A DNA stretch of 64,000 nucleotides from Castor canadensis (taxonomy: Eukaryota > Chordata > Mammalia > Rodentia > Castoridae). The translations under genes were made by a program, and so were the position numbers. The stretch covers positions 130,953,490-131,017,489 of the forward strand of contig NC_133396.1 of assembly GCF_047511655.1 (NCBI RefSeq). The letters run 5' to 3'. Shown in pieces: positions 56,695 through 64,000 of this stretch (position 1 is its first letter; the number at the start of each line of letters is the position of its first letter). The notes under the pieces were generated by a model. The model searched no databases and was not told where the DNA came from. It saw only the letters and a list, made by a program, of their open reading frames with translations.

Positions 56695-57173
56695 CTGCAG
56701 AAGAAAAGTGAGGAAAATTAAAAGAAACCCTAAACTAGGTAAAACCTGACGTAACATTAATGATGAATAGAATTATACTGTTTTTATCTATTCAAACACA
56801 GGTATAAATACCATTCATTCACTTTTAGAGAATACCTACTGTAGTCCATTAAAATTGGAATAAAATGTTAGCTTTTGTGGGTAAAAATTATAAATATTCA
56901 AAATCTCTTTTGTGATTTGCTGTGTAGTTCCATAATGGTGATTTAATCTAGCAGACATTAATGTCTCTAGCTGTACAGAACTTTTGAGATAACATGTAAA
57001 GCAATTTTCTTCCAAAGTGAATACAAACAACTTAAGCAGATATCCAGCTGTTTGATATTCTGAAGAACAGTTATCATTTTAAAAAAATTAAGCTCTACTC
57101 AATTTCAATTTCTCTGAAAAATATCTAGGCATGTAATTAAAAACATTTTATCTACATGCTCAGCAATTCAGGG

Positions 57174-57302
57174 TTAGGCATGGTGGTGCATGCCTATAAT
57201 TCCAGCACTTGGGATGCAGAACCAAGAGGGCTACAAGTTCTAGGCCAACTTGGGCTATAGATCAATGCCCTGTCTCAAAACACAAAACAAAACACCAGTA
57301 AA
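57174..57302 (+). mobile_element. B1 SINE
   Basis: taggcatggtggtgcatgcc, ataattccagcacttgggat, ccctgtctcaaaacac. Confidence 0.85.
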
Positions 57303-57583
57303 TCAGGTACTAAATGACATCAAAATTCCAGATTGTTATGGCTAAAATAACTTTGAAATGTACAAAAATATTGATTGTATAATTTAGCAGATTCATTAGG
57401 TTACAATGCACCCCCAATACATTAATTAAAAAAAAAAACACACCCACTCAGTTTTGCAAAGTTATTGGTAAGGATAAGTCAACAACTTTTTATCATTTAT
57501 ACTTGAAGACACAATTTGTAACTCTCTTAAAACTGAGAGTCCTCAAAAGCATGTTTCTACTATAAGCTTAGATATTTTTATTT

Positions 57584-57702
57584 TTGGTTTTTTGAGACAG
57601 AGTCTTGCTATGTATCCCCAGCTGCCCATGAACTCGAGATCCTCCTGCTTCAGTCTCCTAAATGCTGGGATTATAGGTATGTACCACCACATCTGGCTTA
57701 AG
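57584..57702 (-). mobile_element. B1 SINE (reverse)
   Basis: ttggttttttgagacagagt ... ctaaatgctgggattatagg ... gtaccaccacatctggct. Confidence 0.88.
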
Positions 57703-59580
57703 TGTGTATTTTAAAAGGCATATATCATTAAAGCTGTATACATGAATAATTATTTTAATTTTAGTATTTGGCAAATTTCAAAAAATAGCACTGTACAAAA
57801 TCTGTGTTTCTAACTACTTAAAATATCGTGTCTTTTAAACTTTGTGTATTTGGCTCTAATAAAATAGTTACCACCAAACTTATTAGGATTTGATGAGTAT
57901 GGTCTTATTTGACATTAAAATGTCTTGCCTTCTTCTTCCTATCTGCTGAATTTGAATATTCCCCAAGGTGCTACATTCTCCCTTAGGTTTCATATACTCT
58001 CTTGATTTTAGTTCACGTATTTAACCTGGCAACTTATAAATATTCATTTCTCATCTGATAGTTCCAAAAGGCTTGGTGTATATAGGAAGAAATGAAAGAG
58101 AAGAATCAAGGGTGACTCTTAGGTTTTTGTTTTCAACAACTTATACTACCATTTAATAAAATGGAGAAGACTGGGAGAAGCAGGTAGTGAGAGGAATTAT
58201 GAGTTATTACCTCTGAGATGATCAGATATTTAAGAGGACTTGCTGTGTCAGTGGTTAACTGTAACAGGCTGGTGTGTCATGAAGGATAGTACACGGTAAA
58301 CAGATTTTGGTAGATTTCCTACTTTACTCTTAGTATTTGTTTTCACCGTAAATTTCTAGAATATTCAAATGCTTATATATAAACACCTATTTGAAGAAGC
58401 CATTAAAGTTGTGACTTTCTTTAAAACATGGTAATGTTTGCAACTCACCAGACCACAGTGGATCTCATCCCTGCTTGCCTTCTCAGGAACCTCACACTCT
58501 TTGTATTTCTTTCTCCTGTGTATTTGTCCTGCCTCTTAACTGAATCTTTCCTACATGTTCAAATATCTCCCATTAACCAACAAAAGGAAACTTTAATCAT
58601 TTTCCCATTTCTATTCACCCCACCTTCTTATTGTCTGACATACTTCTTAAAGAGCAGGCCTATACTAACACTCTTCATTCCATCCCTTCCTACTGCTTGA
58701 TCCATTCCAGTCTGGCACTGAACCACATTATTTCTCCAAAACCTACATGTTCAAGTCACCAGTGACTTACATGCTAAATCAAACAGATTTTTCATCTTAT
58801 TTGCCCTCTCATAGGCATTTGATATTCTTGCTCTCTCCCCTCTTTGAAATGACTCTCAAATATACTGACCACACCTGCATATAAAATAGCCTACAGGGCA
58901 TTTTCTTTTCACTATCTCAAAGGCACTAAATGTCCAAAATTGAAATAGTGATCTTCTCTATAAATCTGATCTTATTCCGGTCCTATCTCATTGAAAAGCA
59001 CCATCATTCCAGTGCGCAAACCAGAAATTTATAAGCCTTCCTTCTCTCTCCCTCCCTCTATCTAACTTGTCACCAAAGCCTGTAGATTCTGCATTCAAAA
59101 GATTTCTGAAATTAATCCATTTCTGTCTTCATCATAACAGCTATGATTCAAACCTTTTGTCTCTTGTTTGGAACACGATAGTTTTTATTTTCAACTTAAG
59201 AACAAACTTGTCAAAATGCAACTCTCACTCTTCCCTTTTCCATTGCCTTTTTTTTTTTTTGGCTTAAACAATAGAAATACATTGCTTAATAGTTTCAGAG
59301 GTTAGCCTCTTATAAGCTACTTGATTGCTTTTTTTTCCTTTCCTCAAATCTATGCAGTTTTATACAACACCATATTCTCCCCCATTTCTCTTCTTACCCA
59401 CTAGACACGAGGCCTAGAAAGACAAAGCTTGTGCTTCTCATTCTATGTTCAGTTGTTTAAACAGTACCCAGAACACAGCAGATAATATTTATTGAATAAA
59501 TGTATAAATGAATGAATCTATGTATAACAAAAAGACCAGCCAGCAAAACATCCAAAAATTGATAGGGGTATCCCTGGGTT
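57703..59580. other. Intronic, no gene; pyrimidine-rich old-repeat-like stretch
   Basis: 58430-59250 is CT-rich, with phrases reminiscent of old mammalian LINE debris, but I could not assign it. No exon signals with CAMSAP2 coding sequence were found. Confidence 0.4.
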
Positions 59581-59584
59581 GGAG

Positions 59585-59972
59585 GGTTCATCTTGATTAT
59601 CAACTTCATTGGATTGAGATTAGTAAAGCACAGCTTTTTGGGTGTGTCTGAGAAGATGTTTCCAGAGAAAGGGGGAAGACCCACCCTCGATGTGGGTGGT
59701 ACCATCCAATAGGCTGGCAACCCAGAGCATAACAGGAGGAGGAGAAAGCCCTCTAGCGCAGGCACTCTCTTTGATCCCTGTCTGCCATCAGTGAGCAGCA
59801 CTGTTCCACCGTCCCCTTCTGTCACGATGCTCTGGCTCACTACCAGTCTACAAACACTAGAGTCAGCTGACCATGGACCAATCCTGTAAAACTGTGAGCA
59901 AAATAAATCATTCCTCCTTTAAGTTGCTTTTCTCAGGTATTTATCACAGCAACAAAAAAAGTGAACACACCT
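59585..59972 (+). repeat. Interspersed repeat, LTR-like, family not resolved
   Basis: Ordered blocks gattatcaacttcattgga, ttagtaaagcacagcttttt, aagacccaccctcgatgtgg, actgtgagcaaaataaatca, tcaggtatttatcacagcaa match a common rodent/mammal interspersed repeat with an LTR-like AATAAA near its end. I cannot name the family safely. Confidence 0.6.
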
Positions 59973-60479
59973 GGGTAGTAAGCTTACTGTGACTCATTTT
60001 TTCTTATCTTTATAGTATACTTTCTAAAGCCAAAGGGCATAATTACTTTGGAAGTGTTGGTGTAGCGTTCCACTCTACTGGTATAGTTAACTGAAAGCTG
60101 ATTATCTTTTGGAAGAACACTGCTTAAGTGTTCAAAAATTATCTGTTGATAGGAAAGGAATATTTCAAGGACCTTGGTAACTGTCCTAACAATGTAATTG
60201 TACTGTATGAACATTAGATGGCAGTAAAGCTCATGAAATTATGATGACTAATGACAGTCATCTTTCACTATATTCCAGGAATGATAACACATTAATTTAA
60301 TTTAAAATCTTCTTTTCTTCTTTACATTAAGGAAAATATACTATGGCTACATATTTACACAGAATAAACAATACAGAATATGATAATATAGGATAGACAC
60401 ACCTTCCCCCATATCCTAATACTACACTCAAAAGAAATCATTGTTGTTTTGTGTGTATCTTCTACAAACCTTTTTCTGT

Positions 60480-60797
60480 CATTTACATACAATGTTCCAT
60501 CAGTATCCACCAGAGGGGTCAGTTCCACAACCCTCCATGGATACCAAAGTCGGTGGATGTTCAAGTCCCTTATGTAAAATGGTATAGTATTTGCATGTAA
60601 CCTATGCACGTCCTACCTCTGCCTCCACTAGATTTTATAATACCTAATATGATGTAAATGCTATATAAACAATTATTATACTGAACTGTTTAGGGAATAA
60701 TGACGAAAAAGCCTGTACATGTTCAGTATAAATGTAACTTTTTTCTGAATACTTTTAATCTGTAGTTCTCTGCAGATTCAGAGGGTCTACTACATGT
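60480..60797 (+). mobile_element. Tigger-like DNA transposon fossil (MER8/Tigger type)
   Basis: Contains cagtatccaccagaggggtc, ggataccaaagtcggtggat, aagtcccttatgtaaaatgg, gtttagggaataatgac and gcctgtacatgttcagtata, in the order of a non-autonomous pogo/Tigger relative. The ends (cagtatcc near 60500, gattcagagggtctac at 60776-60791) are roughly inverted. Confidence 0.7.
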
Positions 60798-60817
60798 GTA
60801 CATGTTTTCATTTGAGG

Positions 60818-60885
60818 GCTGGCAGGTGACTTAGTGGTCCTGAGTTCAATCCCCAGCACTGAAAAAAAAAAAAAAAAAAAAAAGA
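60818..60885 (+). mobile_element. ID SINE, internally deleted
   Basis: gggctggcaggtgacttagtgg jumps directly to tcctgagttcaatccccagc and a long A tail. Confidence 0.75.
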
Positions 60886-62494
60886 TTTCTAAACTACATA
60901 AATTGCTGCTTTCTTCACTTAATGTCTTGGAGAGCTTTGTCAGTATAAATACCTCTCCCTCCTTCCTTTAAATAGCTCAATTATATTACAAAACACATCT
61001 TAACTTATGCTCCTAAGATGGATGCATCATCACAGGAAGAAGGCAGTCAGCTATACACCAGGGAGCATGTCCTAGAACACATCCTTCTCTCACAGCCCTC
61101 AGAAGGACTCAACCCTGCCAAACCTTGACTTTCCACTTCTAACTTCTGGTGCTGTTAAACAAAAAATTTCTATTGTTTAAGCCAAAAAAAAAAAGGGAAC
61201 ATTTCCAACTTTTCACTACCACGAACAATCTTTATACATGCCTTCTGTGGATTTTTTGTTGTTGTTATTGTTTGTTTGCAGTGCTCTGTATTAATTCAGG
61301 GACTATAGTTCTCTGTGATAAATTATTAAATCTGATTAATGTCAAACTGTCCTCTAAAATGACCATACCAGATTATATTTTACTATAGGGGAAAGCAGTG
61401 CTCACTTACTGTGCCTTCAGAAACATCTGTTATGAAAGTTAAAGTGAAAAGGAGGTGCCCAGCATCATGAACAAAGGAACCTCTCAGTGGTTTATAGTCT
61501 AAAATAGCCTACTGAATTTAAAGCTGTGGTTCCAATAATTTAGTAAACAATATAGAAAGTGACCAAAGCCTCTTCTGTAGATAATTATCTATTTTTATAT
61601 ACCAGTTTTTAATAAAGTGTATTTATATTTGATCTAAGTATCAGGACTATGTAACATTTATTGAAAGTCCAAGGTACACCAACTTAAATATAACTCTCAT
61701 GTTTCAATGTATTTAGTAAAATAATTTTTCCTTTGAGATTACAGTAATATTTATATTTTTAATAGCAAGTCCCAGGAAAATGATTAGCAAGATATATATG
61801 GAAATAATGTTGCCTAACTTCCAATTTGATAAGAAAAGGCAAAGTGTAAATCTTAAAAATTAATCAAAGATTTTCTTTTGATGTTAGTAGGGAGTAGATA
61901 CTCTTTTGGATCACTAGGAGTAGTGCTTATTTCAGAGATGCTTTTATTATTGGTTCTACTACTTCTGCCCTTTGTTAATTCTGAAATGAGCAAAGGAAAA
62001 AGAAGTTGATAGCAGTGAGTAAGAATTTAAAGCAAAAGGCACTAGTACACTGAGAGGGCTGATTAACAATGTCAATTAAGGGTGGCATTGGAACTCTGAT
62101 TAGTACTGATATAAAGTCAAACTTTTAAATTAAATCTATTATCAGATCATTTATTCCTAAAGCCTTTCAGTAGAAGTAGCAAACTTTCGGTAGGAATATA
62201 AGCAATAGGAAAGAATGTTACAGCTGTGGGCCACTGGAAAAACAAAGTATTGTTTTACCACATGACATTTTGGATCAATAAGCTGCTTTTTACCTTGGAG
62301 CTCAGAAAGGGTTCTGCTGGAAATAGGCATGTCTGGATGGATTCACTGCTAAATTTTAGCAGACTTTGAAGAAAAACTAATGTTTTCCTAACTATTCCAC
62401 AGAACAGAAAGAGAAGAAACCCTTCCAAATTCATTCTATGAAGCCAGACTTTCCCTGCTTCCAAAACCTGGTAAAGATACAACAATAACAACAA

Positions 62495-62831
62495 CAACAA
62501 CAAAGAAAAAAATAAAAAAAGAGGAAAGAAAGAAAACTAGACCAGTAACCCTGATGAATATAGATGTAACACTCTCAATAAAATGCTTACAAATCAAATT
62601 CAACAGCATATTAAAGATGACATATCATGATCAAGTTGGCTTCATTCCAGACAGGCAAGGATAGTTTAATATATACAAATCAAAAAAATGTAACACAATA
62701 CACAAAAATAGAATTAAAGATACACAATAATCTCAATAGATGCTGAAAAAGCCTTTAATAAAATTCAACATCCCTTTATGATAAATGTCCAGAAGAAACT
62801 AGGTTCAGAAGGATCATACTTTAACACAATA

Positions 62832-62895
<64 letters not shown>

Positions 62896-64000
62896 GACAT
62901 ACTTTAACACAATAAAGTCTCTATATATGTATATGACAAACTAGGCAGTATCACACTGAATGGGGAAAAACTGAAAGTATTTCCTACAAGACCAATAACA
63001 AGACAAGGGTACTAGAAACTTTAGCCAGAGCAATCAAACAAGAAAAAGAATACAAATAGAAAGGAGGAATTCAAATTATCTTTGTTTGCTGATGATATGA
63101 TTCTATAATTAGAAAATCCTAGACTCTACCAAAAGACTCTCAGAACTGACAAACAGATTCAGCAAAGTGGCAGAATACAAATAAAAATCAGTAGCTTTTT
63201 CTATAAAGTAATAGTGAACTTACTGAGAAAGAAATCAGGAAAGCAATCCCATTCACAAAAGCTTTAAAACAATATAAAGTATCTAGGAATAAACCTAAAA
63301 AGACAAAATTATCTCTACAAGGAAAATTACAAAACACTGAAGAAGGAAATAGAAGACAACACTGAAAGATGGAAAGACCTCATGTTCCTGATCAACAGAA
63401 CTGATATTGTGAAAATGTCTATATCACTGAAAGTGATCTATAGATTCAGTGCCATCCCCATAAAAATCCCAATGACATCCTTCAGAGAGCAGCACAAATA
63501 ATCCAATAAAAATGGGCAAATAATATGAACAGAGACTTCTCAAAAGAAGTACAAACAGCTAATAAATATATGAAAAAATGCTCAATACAGGGAAGTGCAA
63601 ATCAAAAATGCATTGAGATACTATTTCACCCCAGTCAGAATGGCTATTATCAAAAACCCAAAAATAACACATGCTGGGAAGGACCTAGAGAAATAGGAAC
63701 TCTTATACATTATTAGTGGAAATGTAAATTAGTACCACCATAGAAAACAGTAAGGAGGTTCTTCAAAAAACTAGAAATAGAACTATATATATATCCAGAT
63801 ATAGCACTCCTGGATATGTATCCAAAGGAACTGAACTCAGCATGCAAAGGAGACAACACCATGCCCATGCTTATTGCATTATTCACAACAGTCAAGTTAT
63901 GGAATCAGCCTAGGTGCCATCAACAGACGAATGGATAAAGAAATTATGGTATAGATACACAATGAGTTATTACTGAAGTCATAAAGAAGAATGAAATTGC
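62495..64000 (+). mobile_element. 5'-truncated, internally deleted L1 (ORF2 remnant)
   Basis: Broken ORF2 reverse-transcriptase sequence starts near 62540 with a HDQVGFIP block (about 62630-62650) and the catalytic LFADDMIL block at 63082-63105. At about 63480-63510 the sequence jumps to the cysteine-rich C-terminal region of ORF2 (MNRDFSKE, MKKCS, EIGTLIHY, LWNQPRCH). Compared with the usual L1 layout roughly 200 codons are missing at that junction. Stops are frequent, so it is dead. It continues past the right edge. Confidence 0.88.
62815..62930 (+). repeat. (CT)n/(TA)n microsatellite inside the L1, flanked by a duplication
   Basis: About eighteen CT units (62835-62872) run into about twelve TA units (62873-62895). 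The segment catactttaacacaataaag occurs both before (62815) and after (62897) the run, so the microsatellite sits within a short tandem duplication. Confidence 0.93.

Larger units (their letters stand above)
56695..64000 (-). other. Large CAMSAP2 intron, continuing past the window edge
   Basis: I searched both the open frames and the minus-strand sequence for the next upstream CH-domain exon and found none, so at least 7.3 kb of intron precedes the exon at 56694. It contains B1 copies, a Tigger-like fossil, an LTR/MaLR-like repeat and an L1. Confidence 0.75.

Noticed and set aside
56760-62490. Further upstream CAMSAP2 exons
   Set aside because: No minus-strand open segment with flanking splice sites resembling CH-domain sequence was found; the region reads as intron.

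Overview
This is mammalian nuclear DNA from a rodent. It carries two recognisable vertebrate genes in human 1q32.1 order (CAMSAP2, then GPR25, both on the minus strand). It is packed with monomeric ID-type SINEs and with dimeric SINEs that join a 7SL-derived B1-like half to an ID-like half. That dimer, and the sequence style of its copies, fits the beaver/kangaroo-rat branch of rodents. North American beaver is my best guess, but from memory of repeat style only.

Layout. At 1-1,100 there is a CpG-rich block with a good minus-strand splice donor, most simply the 5' end of the next gene on the synteny map (INAVA/C1orf106). From 3,026 to about 11,803 lies a full-length but decayed gammaretrovirus-like endogenous retrovirus on the minus strand: paired 351-bp LTRs, polypurine tract, a worn tRNA-Pro-type primer site, and gag, pol and env remnants broken by stops and frameshifts. 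From 11,806 to 26,000 is intergenic DNA with a candidate solo LTR, a MaLR-type LTR, MIR fragments, many SINEs and simple repeats. At 26,043-26,475 there is an apparently undiverged nested tandem duplication just downstream of GPR25. GPR25 is a complete single-exon gene at 26,942-28,027, 361 codons, minus strand. From 28,028 to 36,990 is intergenic. From about 37,020 to the right edge is the 3' two-thirds of CAMSAP2: eleven coding exons (39,627-56,694) with consistent splice phases, a 2.6-kb 3' UTR, and the large intron upstream. That intron holds SINEs, a Tigger-like DNA transposon fossil and a 5'-truncated, internally deleted L1 at 62,495-64,000.

Functionally the genes are independent. CAMSAP2 encodes a microtubule minus-end binding protein; the window has the end of its CH domain, the coiled coils and the C-terminal CKK domain. 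GPR25 encodes a chemokine-receptor-like class A GPCR. I did not find a new gene system. The observations most worth checking are the recent duplication beside GPR25, the CTCF-like motifs flanking GPR25, a frame-breaking alternative splice donor in CAMSAP2, and the ERV sitting between GPR25 and the putative INAVA promoter.
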